A stretch of DNA of 46,645 nt, from positions 1 to 46,645 of the forward strand of contig DYKB01000013.1 in NCBI GenBank assembly GCA_020722815.1, written 5' to 3'. Below, in pieces: positions 24,566 to 33,069 of the stretch. This stretch comes from Caldithrix sp. GTDB taxonomy: Bacteria > Zhuqueibacterota > Zhuqueibacteria > Thermofontimicrobiales > Sulfurfontimicrobiaceae. The translations under genes and the position numbers were made by a program. The notes beneath the pieces are model-generated. The model saw only the letters and a list, made by a program, of their open reading frames with translations. It searched no databases and was not told the DNA's origin. Numbering within the stretch: position 1 is the first letter of the stretch; each line of letters opens with the position of its first letter.

Positions 24566-25726
24566 ATGAAATTGAAACGAATCATAATATTACTATTGAA
24601 TATCGAGCTGTTTCGGGTCATGCTGGTACTGGGGCAGGATGTTTCAGCGGATAAGAAAGTACAACTCCGTCAACAAATTGACCAATATCGGGACGCGATA
24701 AATCGGCAGGAGAAAGCCGAAACTTCAGCCCAGTACTTGTTGGATGATATTCAGCAGGAAATGGGGCTGACACGAGCGTTGGTTCGGGAACTTCAAAAAG
24801 AAGAAACTCAAAAAAAGCAAGAAATTCAACGAAGTGAAGAAAAATTGGTTTCGCTGGAAGGTGAACTTGAAAAATTAAAATCATTTTATGCACGACGACT
24901 GGTCTTTCTTTATAAACACGGCCGTACCCACGACCTGGAAATAATTCTTCAGGCCAAATCTTTTCATCAGGCATTGACCTGGATTAAATATCAAAAGATG
25001 TTGCTGGAAAATGATCAGCGAAATATTAAAAATATTCAAAAAAAGCGAATTCAGATTCAGCAGGAAAAAGAGCATCAGAAAAAGATCTGGCAGGAAACCC
25101 GTGCTTTATTGGATGAAAAGAATGTCGAGCGTAAACATTTAGCCGATAGAAAGAAAAAGCAAGAACAACTGATTACCCAGATTCGGAAAGATAAGCCAAC
25201 CTATCTCAAAAAGATTCGTGAAGCCGAAAATTCCCTCACCGAGATTGAACAGATTATCAAAGCGCAGGAAAAACGACGACGGCAGGCAGCAGCGGTTCAG
25301 CAACAACAAGTGCCTGAATATTCCAATTTTCCGGAGCTCAAAAAAAGGATGATCTGGCCGATTAAAGGGAAGGTGATTAAAGATTTTGGCAATATCCGGC
25401 ATCCGGAACTAAAAACCGTGACACGCAGTCTGGGAATAGATATCAAGGCAACCCCCGGTGCAGAAATCGTTGCGGTGGCGGATGGTGTTGTCGCGCGTAT
25501 TCAATGGATTCGCGGGATTGGAACATTGATTTTGATTAATCATCATGGCGGGTATTATACGGTTTATGCCAATATCGGTGATGTCTATATTGATCGCGAT
25601 GAGCAGGTCCAAATTGGACAGGCGATTGGAACGGTAGGTGAAGCCGGCGTTGATAATATTCCAAAAGTTCATTTCGAAATCTGGGATAATAATGAAGCAG
25701 TTGATCCAATGAAATGGTTACGATGA
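24566..25726 (+). CDS. EnvC-like murein hydrolase activator (degenerate M23 domain)
   Basis: The protein is 386 residues from the ATG at 24566, chosen because a signal peptide (MKLKRIIILLLNIELFRVML) starts there. Residues about 28-245 form a long coiled coil with RRLVFLYKHGRTHDLEIIL, as in EnvC. Residues about 262-386 are a LytM/M23 domain (MIWPIKGKVIKDFG, then GAEIVAVADGVV, then GYYTVYANIGDV, then VHFEIW). Two zinc-site histidines are missing: the canonical HxGIDI reads SLGIDI (Ser288), and HLHFE reads KVHFE (Lys367). Asp292 and His369 remain. The domain is therefore probably non-catalytic and would activate a cell-wall amidase during division, as known for EnvC. It is periplasmic. The next operon starts 370 bases on. 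Confidence 0.85.
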   Translation: MKLKRIIILLLNIELFRVMLVLGQDVSADKKVQLRQQIDQYRDAINRQEKAETSAQYLLDDIQQEMGLTRALVRELQKEETQKKQEIQRSEEKLVSLEGELEKLKSFYARRLVFLYKHGRTHDLEIILQAKSFHQALTWIKYQKMLLENDQRNIKNIQKKRIQIQQEKEHQKKIWQETRALLDEKNVERKHLADRKKKQEQLITQIRKDKPTYLKKIREAENSLTEIEQIIKAQEKRRRQAAAVQQQQVPEYSNFPELKKRMIWPIKGKVIKDFGNIRHPELKTVTRSLGIDIKATPGAEIVAVADGVVARIQWIRGIGTLILINHHGGYYTVYANIGDVYIDRDEQVQIGQAIGTVGEAGVDNIPKVHFEIWDNNEAVDPMKWLR

Positions 25727-25835
25727 GGGGGATTTTTGAAGGCTGAATGATGAATACTGAATGGTGAATTGTTGGATGCGACTGGTAGATTTATCGGGGT
25801 GCATATAGAATACTTAATTGTGAATTGCTAACGGT

Positions 25836-25896
25836 CAATTGATAATTATCAATTATCAATTATCAATTATCAGTTATCAATTGACAGTTATCAATT
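25836..25896. repeat. Short tandem repeat of ATCAATT/A units
   Basis: About six near-identical copies of TTATCAATTA-type units in a row, varying between CAATTATCAATT and CAGTTATCAATT. The repeat is the insertion target of the element that follows. Confidence 0.7.
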
Positions 25897-26062
25897 TCAC
25901 TACTGGACACTTTTTATAAATTCTCGTTAAATCACACTTGTGACCCTCACCCCAACCCTCTCCCCAAAGGGGAGAGGGCGTAGCTATTCCCTCTCCCCTT
26001 TGGGGAGAGGATTAGGGTGAGGGGTCAGATTTGGCGATTTTAAAAAGTGTATGGTAGCAAAG
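25897..26062. mobile_element. MITE family 3, simple copy (166 bp)
   Basis: The ends TCACTACTGGACACTTTTTA and TAAAAAGTGTATGGTAGCAA are imperfect inverted repeats. The centre is a CCCTCACCCCAACCCTCTCC palindrome with GAGAGGGCGTAGCTATTCCC. The 9-base word TTATCAATT flanks it (25888-25896 and 26063-26071), as expected for a target duplication, although the flank is itself repetitive. It is the uninterrupted relative of 17146-17817. Confidence 0.72.
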
Positions 26063-26093
26063 TTATCAATTATCAATTAAAAAGGATGTCTGG

Positions 26094-27203
26094 ATGTCAC
26101 TCAATAAGGTTCCGGGGCAGGAAAAGGTTATTACGATTATCAAGCGGGCGTTTGAACAGAACCGCGTGCCACATGCCTTTCTTTTTCATGGCGATGAAGG
26201 GGTGGGGAAGGAGTATATGGCAATTGAACTGGCGAAAGCCTTGATTTGCAGTGAAAGTTCTGTACCCGGTGAAAGCTGCGATCAGTGTTCGCATTGCCTG
26301 CGAATCAATAAAATGACACATCCGGATGTGATTCTTTTATTTCCGGCACCTCTTTCAGTTAAACCGGATGAAGAGATCCTGGTTTATAAAAGCCTGGCAG
26401 AAAATCCTTATCGCCGGGCTGCACTTTGGGCAAACCCCACGATTTCAATCGATCGGATTCGTGAATTAAAGCGAAAAGCGGCTTTCAAGTCCTTCGAAGG
26501 GCGTGGACGGGTGGTGATTATCCTGGATGCGCATCAGATGACGCCCTCGGCAGCAAATTCTTTACTGAAAATTCTCGAAGAACCACCTGAAAAGATGAAT
26601 TTTATCCTGGTGACATCCAATATGAGCCAGATGCTCGATACAATCATTTCGCGTTGTCAGCCCATTCGTTTCTCATTGCTAGGTCAGGAAACAATTGAAA
26701 AAATGCTGGTTGAGCGTGAAAAAGTTGCTCCTGAAAAAGCGCAGGTGGTCGCCCGGATTGCGTTTGGTAATTATCAACGGGCGTGTGAATTATTGGAAGA
26801 AAATTTGCCGGAGCAGCGGGAATTTTCGGTGGAAATTTTACGGAGCATCCTGAAAACCGATTTTGACCGTCTGATGCTGGTGGAATCACTGGTTCGGGAA
26901 AAAGAAAAGTTACATATAAAAGAGTTGCTTGGCTTATTGCTTCTGTGGTTACGGGATGCGTTAATTTTAAGTGAATGTAAAGATAAACCAAATTTTTCCA
27001 GATCCGAAGTTCTCAAAAAATTAGTTAATATTGATAAGCTGGAAACGCTTGAAAAATTTATTCGGGCATTTCAGGAAGTGAAGTATGATGAAATGATCTT
27101 TGAGATAGAAAATGCGTTAGATTTAATGAATCGGAATGTGAATCTCACGCTGATTTTATTAGTATTATTTGATGATATGCGAAAATATTTACGGAGGACA
27201 TAG
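26094..27203 (+). CDS. holB: DNA polymerase III delta' subunit
   Basis: The protein is 369 residues, with ribosome site AAGGATG upstream. An AAA+ clamp-loader domain: PGQEKVITIIKRAF, Walker A GDEGVGKE (33-40), a zinc-type cysteine set C52, C62, C65 and C68 (SCDQCSHC), VVIILDAHQMTPSAANSLLKILEEPP (the delta' sensor/Walker B region; VIILDAHQM then LLKILEEPP), and sensor-1 SRCQPIRF. The C-terminal half is helical, as in the collar domain. It acts in the clamp loader that places the beta clamp on primed DNA. It is the first gene of a tight operon with ricT and metG, an order common in bacteria. Confidence 0.93.
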   Translation: MSLNKVPGQEKVITIIKRAFEQNRVPHAFLFHGDEGVGKEYMAIELAKALICSESSVPGESCDQCSHCLRINKMTHPDVILLFPAPLSVKPDEEILVYKSLAENPYRRAALWANPTISIDRIRELKRKAAFKSFEGRGRVVIILDAHQMTPSAANSLLKILEEPPEKMNFILVTSNMSQMLDTIISRCQPIRFSLLGQETIEKMLVEREKVAPEKAQVVARIAFGNYQRACELLEENLPEQREFSVEILRSILKTDFDRLMLVESLVREKEKLHIKELLGLLLLWLRDALILSECKDKPNFSRSEVLKKLVNIDKLETLEKFIRAFQEVKYDEMIFEIENALDLMNRNVNLTLILLVLFDDMRKYLRRT

Positions 27204-28025
27204 ATGTCTGAAACGATAGAGATAGTATTTAAGGGCGAACGAAAGGATATATATGCCAATCCGATGCAGTTTCCCTTCAAGGTGGGCGATTATGCAATCG
27301 TTGAAGCCGATAAAGGGGAAGACCTTGGCATGGTCAATCAATTAGATCCCTTACATTATAAAAAGAAAAAGGACGCACCGATGAAAAATATCCTGAGGAA
27401 ACCATTAACGCAGGATATGGAAAATTATCATCAGAACCGCGAAAAAGAGAAATTAGCCTTCGGTGTTTGTAAAAAGAAGATAGAACAGTGCGCATTGCCG
27501 ATGAAACTGGTGGATGTGGAATATCAGTTTGATGGCAATAAGATTACATTTTATTTTACCGCCGATAAGCGGGTGGATTTTCGGCTTCTGGTACGCGAAT
27601 TGGCGGCAGAATACCGCGTTCGAATTGAATTACGGCAAATTGGCGTTCGTGATGAAGCCAAACGTGTCAGCGGGTATAGTGTTTGCGGGCGGCGGCTCTG
27701 CTGTTCCCTTTTTTTAAAAGAGTTTGAACCGATTACGACACAAAGTGCCAAAGATCAGATGCTGCCATTGAATCCGCAAAAACTATCCGGCGTTTGCGGT
27801 CGTTTGATGTGTTGTTTGAATTTCGAACGTGAATTTTATGCCAATGAACTCAAACGTTTCCCGCCACTGGAATCTGCCATCAAAACTCCCAAGGGTTTCG
27901 GACGGGTTGAGAAGGTAGATGTCTTTAAAGATGAACTGATGATTAAGCTGGATGAAGGTGATTATGAAAAGTTTTCGCTGGCTGAAATAATACCTTTTGT
28001 TGAAAATAAAACTCAGGAGAATTAA
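27204..28025 (+). CDS. ricT: PSP1/RicT (YaaT)-family protein
   Basis: The protein is 273 residues and starts directly after the holB stop (TAGATG), with GGAGG just before. It has the PSP1 domain: FPFKVGDYAIVEADKGEDLG at about 23-42, DFRLLVRELAAEYRVRIELRQIGVRDEAK in the middle (key words RIELRQIGVRDEAK), and the cysteine sets C161/C166/C167 (VCGRRLCC) and C198/C203/C204 (VCGRLMCCLNFE). In Bacillus, YaaT/RicT with partners binds Fe-S clusters and helps RNase Y; in other phyla the partner set differs. The cysteines needed for cluster binding are all present. Position between holB and metG is the standard one. Confidence 0.92.
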   Translation: MSETIEIVFKGERKDIYANPMQFPFKVGDYAIVEADKGEDLGMVNQLDPLHYKKKKDAPMKNILRKPLTQDMENYHQNREKEKLAFGVCKKKIEQCALPMKLVDVEYQFDGNKITFYFTADKRVDFRLLVRELAAEYRVRIELRQIGVRDEAKRVSGYSVCGRRLCCSLFLKEFEPITTQSAKDQMLPLNPQKLSGVCGRLMCCLNFEREFYANELKRFPPLESAIKTPKGFGRVEKVDVFKDELMIKLDEGDYEKFSLAEIIPFVENKTQEN

Positions 28026-28026
28026 A

Positions 28027-30105
28027 TTGACTACTGCAAAACGAATTCTGGTAACAAGTGCACTGCCTTATGCCAATGGTCCGATACATTTAGGTCATCT
28101 GGCCGGTGCTTATTTACCGGCTGATATTTTTGTTCGCTTTCAACGATTGAAAAAACGCGATATTGTTTTTATTTGTGGATCCGATGAACATGGTGTCCCG
28201 ATTACAATTTTAGCCGATCAGCAAGGGGTTACACCACAGGTGATTGTAGATCGCTTTCATGAAATGAATAAGAATGCTTTTACCAAAGCCGGCATCTCTT
28301 TTGATAACTATTCGCGAACCAGCCTGCCTGAGCATAAGGCATTATCACAAGAATTTTTTTTAAAATTATACGAAAAGGGCCATTTGATCGAAAAAAGTAG
28401 TTTGCAATTTTATTCCCCGAAAGGACAACGCTTTTTACCGGACCGGTATGTGGAAGGTACCTGTCCAAATTGCGGCTATGATCGCGCCCGGGGTGATCAG
28501 TGTGATAAATGTGGCAAATGGATTGACCAGACGCAATTGATTAATCCGGTTTCGACCATCGATCGGGACACGCCGGTACTGAAAGCGACAAAACATTGGT
28601 ACATGAAACTGGGTGATTTTCAAGAGATGATCGAAGCCTGGCTAGATACAAAAACAGATTGGAAAACCAATGTGTTGAATTATTGTCGTGGCTGGTTCAA
28701 AGAGGGTTTGCGGGATCGTTCTGTCACCCGTGATCTGAAATGGGGAGTGCCCGTTCCCATTAAAGGCTATGAAGATAAAGTCCTGTATGTTTGGTTTGAT
28801 GCACCAATTGGTTATATCTCTTCCACCCGGGAGTGGGCAAAAAAAATTGGCCAGCCAGATCGCTGGAAAGATTACTGGTTGAATAAAGATACGCGGCTGA
28901 TTCATTTTATTGGTAAAGATAATATTGTTTTTCATGCGATTATCTGGCCGGCGATTTTGATGGGGCATGGGGATTATGTTCTGCCGGACAGCATTCCGGC
29001 CAATGAATTTTTAAATCTGGAAGGTGAAAAATTTTCCACCAGTAAGAATTTTGCCGTCTGGCTCGATGAATATCTGGAAAAGTTCGCGCCGGATCCTTTG
29101 CGTTATACCCTTGCCGTAAATGCACCGGAAACAAAAGATGCGGATTTTTCCTGGAAAGATTTTCAGGCGCGAAATAATAATGAACTGGCGGATATTCTGG
29201 GAAATTTTATTAATCGCGGATTGACTTTTATTAATCGGAATTTCAATCACCAGGTGCCGGAACGTGGTAATCTGGAGGCGCCAGATCGGGAAATATTGGC
29301 AAAGATTCATGAATCCCGTGATACGATTGCCCGGAATCTCGAAAATTTTGAGGTTCGGAAGGCGGTTACCGAATATATGAACCTGGCACGTTTGGCGAAT
29401 AAATATTTTAACGACCAGGAACCCTGGGTGAATCTGAAGCAGAATCGCGCCAAATGTGCCACGACACTGAATGTTTGCGTGCAGGTTAGTCGGGCACTGG
29501 CTGTGCTGGGGGCGCCTTTCATTCCGTTCAGTTCTGAAAAATTATGGCATATTTTAAATCTTTCGGGGAGTGTCCATCAGCAAAATTGGGATGATGTGGG
29601 AAAGCTTGAAATTCCATCAGGTTATCAGATCGGTGAGCTCCAGATTTTATTCCCCAAAATAGAGGATGAACAAATTCAGCCGGAAATTGATAAATTACAA
29701 AAAATATTGAACCGTCAAAAATCAGGGGCAATTTCAACATCTGCACCTGTCGTTGAGAAAAAGGAGTCACCCGTGGACGATAAAATTTCCTATGATGAAT
29801 TTAAAAAAGTTGAATTACGAGTCGCTCAGGTATTACAGGTCGAACGAATCGAAGGGGCGAAGAAGCTCCTGAAGATTCAGATTGATCTGGGTACTGAAAA
29901 ACGTCAAATTGTGGCCGGTCTGGCGGAACATTTTCAACCCGAAGAACTCGTCGGCCGTAAAATTGTTGTCGTTGCCAATCTGCAACCCGCCATATTGCGC
30001 GGTGTGGAATCAAACGGGATGTTGTTGGCGGCGGAAAGTAGTGATGGAAAATTGAGTCTGGTGACGGTGATTGATTCCACTGATAATGGGGCGAAAATCC
30101 GGTAA
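28027..30105 (+). CDS. metG: Methionyl-tRNA synthetase with C-terminal tRNA-binding domain
   Basis: The protein is 692 residues. It starts with TTG at 28027: AGGAG (28015-28019) is 7 bases upstream and the family motif begins at once (AKRILVTSALPYANG); an earlier in-frame start would lie inside ricT. Class I signature HLGH at 21-24, zinc knuckle C146/C149/C159/C162 (CPNCG...CDKCG), VWFDAPIGYIS for Met binding, and KFSTS at 335-339 (the KMSKS loop). Helical anticodon domain about 365-530. From about 590 there is an EMAP-II-like tRNA-binding domain (ELRVAQVLQVERIEGAKKLL, IVAGLAEHF, SNGMLLAAE). It charges tRNA-Met in the cytoplasm. Third gene of the holB operon, ended by a strong hairpin. Confidence 0.97.
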   Translation: MTTAKRILVTSALPYANGPIHLGHLAGAYLPADIFVRFQRLKKRDIVFICGSDEHGVPITILADQQGVTPQVIVDRFHEMNKNAFTKAGISFDNYSRTSLPEHKALSQEFFLKLYEKGHLIEKSSLQFYSPKGQRFLPDRYVEGTCPNCGYDRARGDQCDKCGKWIDQTQLINPVSTIDRDTPVLKATKHWYMKLGDFQEMIEAWLDTKTDWKTNVLNYCRGWFKEGLRDRSVTRDLKWGVPVPIKGYEDKVLYVWFDAPIGYISSTREWAKKIGQPDRWKDYWLNKDTRLIHFIGKDNIVFHAIIWPAILMGHGDYVLPDSIPANEFLNLEGEKFSTSKNFAVWLDEYLEKFAPDPLRYTLAVNAPETKDADFSWKDFQARNNNELADILGNFINRGLTFINRNFNHQVPERGNLEAPDREILAKIHESRDTIARNLENFEVRKAVTEYMNLARLANKYFNDQEPWVNLKQNRAKCATTLNVCVQVSRALAVLGAPFIPFSSEKLWHILNLSGSVHQQNWDDVGKLEIPSGYQIGELQILFPKIEDEQIQPEIDKLQKILNRQKSGAISTSAPVVEKKESPVDDKISYDEFKKVELRVAQVLQVERIEGAKKLLKIQIDLGTEKRQIVAGLAEHFQPEELVGRKIVVVANLQPAILRGVESNGMLLAAESSDGKLSLVTVIDSTDNGAKIR

Positions 30106-30106
30106 A

Positions 30107-30237
30107 GGTGGGATTCGTGATACGTAATACGTGAACAAAGAGATAAGAGAGTGCAGAGAGCTTTTCTCTCCGCACTCTTTATACTCTTTGTTGGAAAATA
30201 AGTAATTTGTGATGAAAGAAATCATATCACGCATTAC
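30107..30237. repeat. GTGATACGTAATACGTGA-type outer palindrome
   Basis: TCGTGATACGTAATACGTG (30116-30134 region) and ATCACGCATTACGCT (about 30224-30238) face each other around the terminator. Member of the GCGTAATACG family. It overlaps the end of the DUF4954 gene. Confidence 0.5.
30134..30192. terminator. Bidirectional terminator between metG and DUF4954 gene
   Basis: AACAAAGAG (30134-30142) pairs with CTCTTTGTT (30184-30192), and inside it AGAGTGCAGAGAG pairs with CTCTCCGCACTCT around CTTTT. The long stem lies between two converging genes and can serve both. Confidence 0.75.
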
Positions 30238-32222
30238 GCTCCAACCTTCTCCAGTCGTCGAATCAATTCTTCCCCCCGACGCTGAATCTCTTCCGATTCT
30301 TTTCGCAATTCGAGAATAAATTTATTTCCTTGGTATGTTCCCCGAACGGCTTCGAAATCTTTATCCCGAATGGTATTATCACCATCAATGCCAAAACCGA
30401 TGCGACTAAAGACGTCGAACTCCTTTTCAGCGTCCTTCATAATCATATTATTCAGTTTGATGGCATTTTGAATCCAGTCCCGAATAATTTGTGTCAATTG
30501 CTGAATTGTTATCTCATTCAATTTCACCTGAAGCCGCTGTTCAATGAGTGCCGCACACCAATTCCAGGATAACTCAGCATTTTTCACAAATAAATCGCGC
30601 AGGAATGAATGTAAGGAATCGATTTCTGCGATTTTATCGGTTTTAATGGCCAGGAGAAGTTCATCAATCGATTTTCGGGGTAAAAACATACCAGAAAGAT
30701 CAACCCAATTGTCCAGTTTGGTAGATTCGGTTGGTTGGAGGCTTTCCAAGATGTCTTTCATAGAGTTTAAATCCTGAACCGGTTCAAGCCGCTTCTGGAC
30801 TTCATGGCCAATATAAATTTTAATTGCCATTTCATAATATTTACTGGTGGTTCGAAGCATGAGCCGTTTCATCTGGATACCATTCCAGGTGACAAATTCA
30901 TGCTCCTGTGGCGTTTTTTCATAGAGATTTTTAAGGATTTCATGGCCCCGAACGACTTTTCCCATAATATAAGGATTCCAGAATTCGAAATGAATCAGAT
31001 CAAGTTTTTCAGCAACCTTGCGGCGATCCCGCTGCGGCCATTTTGTACTGTCCCGGCGGGTTCCAACTGTGAACAAGTTCATAGCCGGTGTCAGGATGCT
31101 TTTACCATCCACTTCATTAATATAGGAAAAAGGCATATCGGCCGTGTCGAAATTGGAATAATGTTTACCAATAACCGCCGTAAATGCGCCAATCCGACAG
31201 GGCCACAACAGATAGGAGAAAGAGCCTGTTTTTGAACCACGTTCCAGAATGCCTTGATGAAGTGGACCGAGTTTATACATGTGATTACTCTGGTTCGTCC
31301 CGCTGCCGGCATTATAAAACGAAAAAAGGCCGGCAATCAGCAAAGTCGATTTATGATGCGTGACGGTATAAGGACCGGCAAAAATGCTGCACGCCTCGCC
31401 ATGATATGCTTCTGAATTGGCAAAAAAGGCCGAATTTTCCGCCGAATACTGCTTTCCAATACGGACGCCCTGTCCCACAAAGCATTTCGACAGCATGGCG
31501 CCACTATCCACCTGTGAGCCAGCGAGGATGATAAAATTTTTCGCCACCACACCTTCACCAACCATTGCCGGCGCTTCCGGACTACTGGCGATGGTCCCTT
31601 CTTCCAGATAAAGGGCATTGATGACAAGACTGGCCGGGCCAATTTTGACATTTCGAATTTCGGAACAATTTTGTATTCGAGAGCCCTGCCCGATAATTCC
31701 GCGATTGGATTTCTGTTTCAGGACATAATCATCCACCAGAGCATTCAGCCTGTTAATTAAGGAAGGATCATGTTGATAAAGTACCATCAAATAGGCAATC
31801 TGGGAGGATAATTGATCGAAAATGGGAAGTTCCCGGCCACCGCCTTCATTTAAAATTTCCAGCCGCGTTCCATGTCCGAAAGTCGTCTCACCTTTTACAA
31901 TCAGGCTTCCCACATTTTCAATGGCTACCTGACTTTCAATATGATAACCGACCAGATTTTTCACCTGTGAAATATAAACATTATCCGCAATCGTACACTC
32001 CTGGACAAAACTGTGAAAAATACCACCTGGTTTCGAAATTCCCGGTTCAATTTCAATCAAATCAGCGAATCGACCTAATCGAATTTGGCCCCTGAATTGA
32101 ACATTTTGAATAGAATCCGGCAAAAAGTCAGCCGTAACCTTAATATTTTCCCAATTGTCACTTGTACAACCATTTCGCTGAAGGGTTTTAATTTCAGATT
32201 CATGCAGATCCCGGTAATCCAT
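30234..32222 (-). CDS. DUF4954-family protein with left-handed beta-helix
   Basis: The protein is 662 residues, cytoplasmic. After an N-terminal lead (LHESEIKTLQRNGCTSDNWENI, shown in part) comes a long hexapeptide-repeat region with I/V-G/D-x-x-x periodicity (about 40-330: IGQGSRIQNCSEIRNVKIG, MVGEGVVAKNFIILAGSQV, FVGQGVRIGKQY). It continues with GPYTVTHHKSTLLIAGLFSFYNAGSGTNQSNHMYKLGP (HHKS, GTNQSNHMYKLG motifs) and a helical C-terminus. This is the DUF4954 family, common in Bacteroidota and relatives. The family's beta-helix recalls sugar-nucleotide acyl- or nucleotidyltransferases, and its place beside nagB fits amino-sugar metabolism, but the reaction is unknown to me. Last gene of a four-gene operon. 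Confidence 0.85.
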   Translation of the reverse strand: MDYRDLHESEIKTLQRNGCTSDNWENIKVTADFLPDSIQNVQFRGQIRLGRFADLIEIEPGISKPGGIFHSFVQECTIADNVYISQVKNLVGYHIESQVAIENVGSLIVKGETTFGHGTRLEILNEGGGRELPIFDQLSSQIAYLMVLYQHDPSLINRLNALVDDYVLKQKSNRGIIGQGSRIQNCSEIRNVKIGPASLVINALYLEEGTIASSPEAPAMVGEGVVAKNFIILAGSQVDSGAMLSKCFVGQGVRIGKQYSAENSAFFANSEAYHGEACSIFAGPYTVTHHKSTLLIAGLFSFYNAGSGTNQSNHMYKLGPLHQGILERGSKTGSFSYLLWPCRIGAFTAVIGKHYSNFDTADMPFSYINEVDGKSILTPAMNLFTVGTRRDSTKWPQRDRRKVAEKLDLIHFEFWNPYIMGKVVRGHEILKNLYEKTPQEHEFVTWNGIQMKRLMLRTTSKYYEMAIKIYIGHEVQKRLEPVQDLNSMKDILESLQPTESTKLDNWVDLSGMFLPRKSIDELLLAIKTDKIAEIDSLHSFLRDLFVKNAELSWNWCAALIEQRLQVKLNEITIQQLTQIIRDWIQNAIKLNNMIMKDAEKEFDVFSRIGFGIDGDNTIRDKDFEAVRGTYQGNKFILELRKESEEIQRRGEELIRRLEKVGA

Positions 32223-32235
32223 GTGATTACCCTTT

Positions 32236-33045
32236 CTATAATTCAGGTAAATTATTTAACGTCTGCTGTTCAATATCTTTAAAATAGCGGACCGTACCGA
32301 CTTTTAATTCCATCGTCGAATTATCATCACAGACAATCATGCCTTTACGATGCAATTGTAACATGGAAACCGTCCAGATGTGATTGACACTTCCTTCAAC
32401 TACCTGATGCAGGGCGCGTGCCTTATTGTAACCACTGATGATAATGACCACCTCCCGTGAATCCATGACCGTTCCAACGCCAACGGTCAGGGCTAGTTTG
32501 GGCACTTTTTTAATATCATTCTCAAAAAAACGGGAGTTCGCTACGCGGGTATCATAGGTTAGGGTTTTAACACGGGTTCGGGAAGATAATGAAGAACCGG
32601 GTTCATTAAAAGCGATATGGCCGTCCTCGCCGATGCCACCGAGAAAAAGGTCGATTCCGCCCATTTTTTTAATCTTTTCTTCATATTGATCGCACTCCTT
32701 TTCCAGATTCGGCGCGTTTCCATTTAAAATATTCACATTTTCCTTTTTTATATCGATATGGCTGAAAAGATGGCTCCACATAAAGTAATGGTAACTTTGA
32801 GGATGTTCCTCTGGTATCGCCACATATTCATCCATATTAAAAGTAACCACATTCTGAAAAGAAACTTTCCCCTGTTTGTATATTTGAACCAATTCCTGAT
32901 ATGTACCAACCGGGGATGAGCCTGTGGGCAATCCCAGGACAAATGGTTTTTTGGCCGTCGGTTTTGCCTGATTAATTTTGTTGGCAAGGTAATAGGCTAC
33001 CCATTTGCTCAATGATTGATAGTTTTCATGAATTAATATTCGCAT
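32236..33045 (-). CDS. nagB: Glucosamine-6-phosphate deaminase
   Basis: The protein is 269 residues, close to the usual 266. It converts glucosamine 6-phosphate to fructose 6-phosphate and ammonia. It shows [16 protein letters not shown] (phosphate loop), FNMDEYV with D72, and [16 protein letters not shown] with D141, H143 and E148; these are the same positions as the catalytic residues in the E. coli enzyme. [20 protein letters not shown] is the usual substrate-lid region (key [10 protein letters not shown]). Start ATG has AGGAGG upstream. It lies 24 bases after the CoA synthetase and 13 before the DUF4954 gene, so all are co-transcribed. Confidence 0.95.
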   Translation of the reverse strand: MRILIHENYQSLSKWVAYYLANKINQAKPTAKKPFVLGLPTGSSPVGTYQELVQIYKQGKVSFQNVVTFNMDEYVAIPEEHPQSYHYFMWSHLFSHIDIKKENVNILNGNAPNLEKECDQYEEKIKKMGGIDLFLGGIGEDGHIAFNEPGSSLSSRTRVKTLTYDTRVANSRFFENDIKKVPKLALTVGVGTVMDSREVVIIISGYNKARALHQVVEGSVNHIWTVSMLQLHRKGMIVCDDNSTMELKVGTVRYFKDIEQQTLNNLPEL

Positions 33046-33069
33046 CTTAAACCTCCTCTTAAATTTTAC

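Noticed and set aside
25836..25896. Possible CRISPR-like tandem array
   Set aside because: The units are about 9-11 bases, directly adjacent, without unique spacers, and no cas gene is near.
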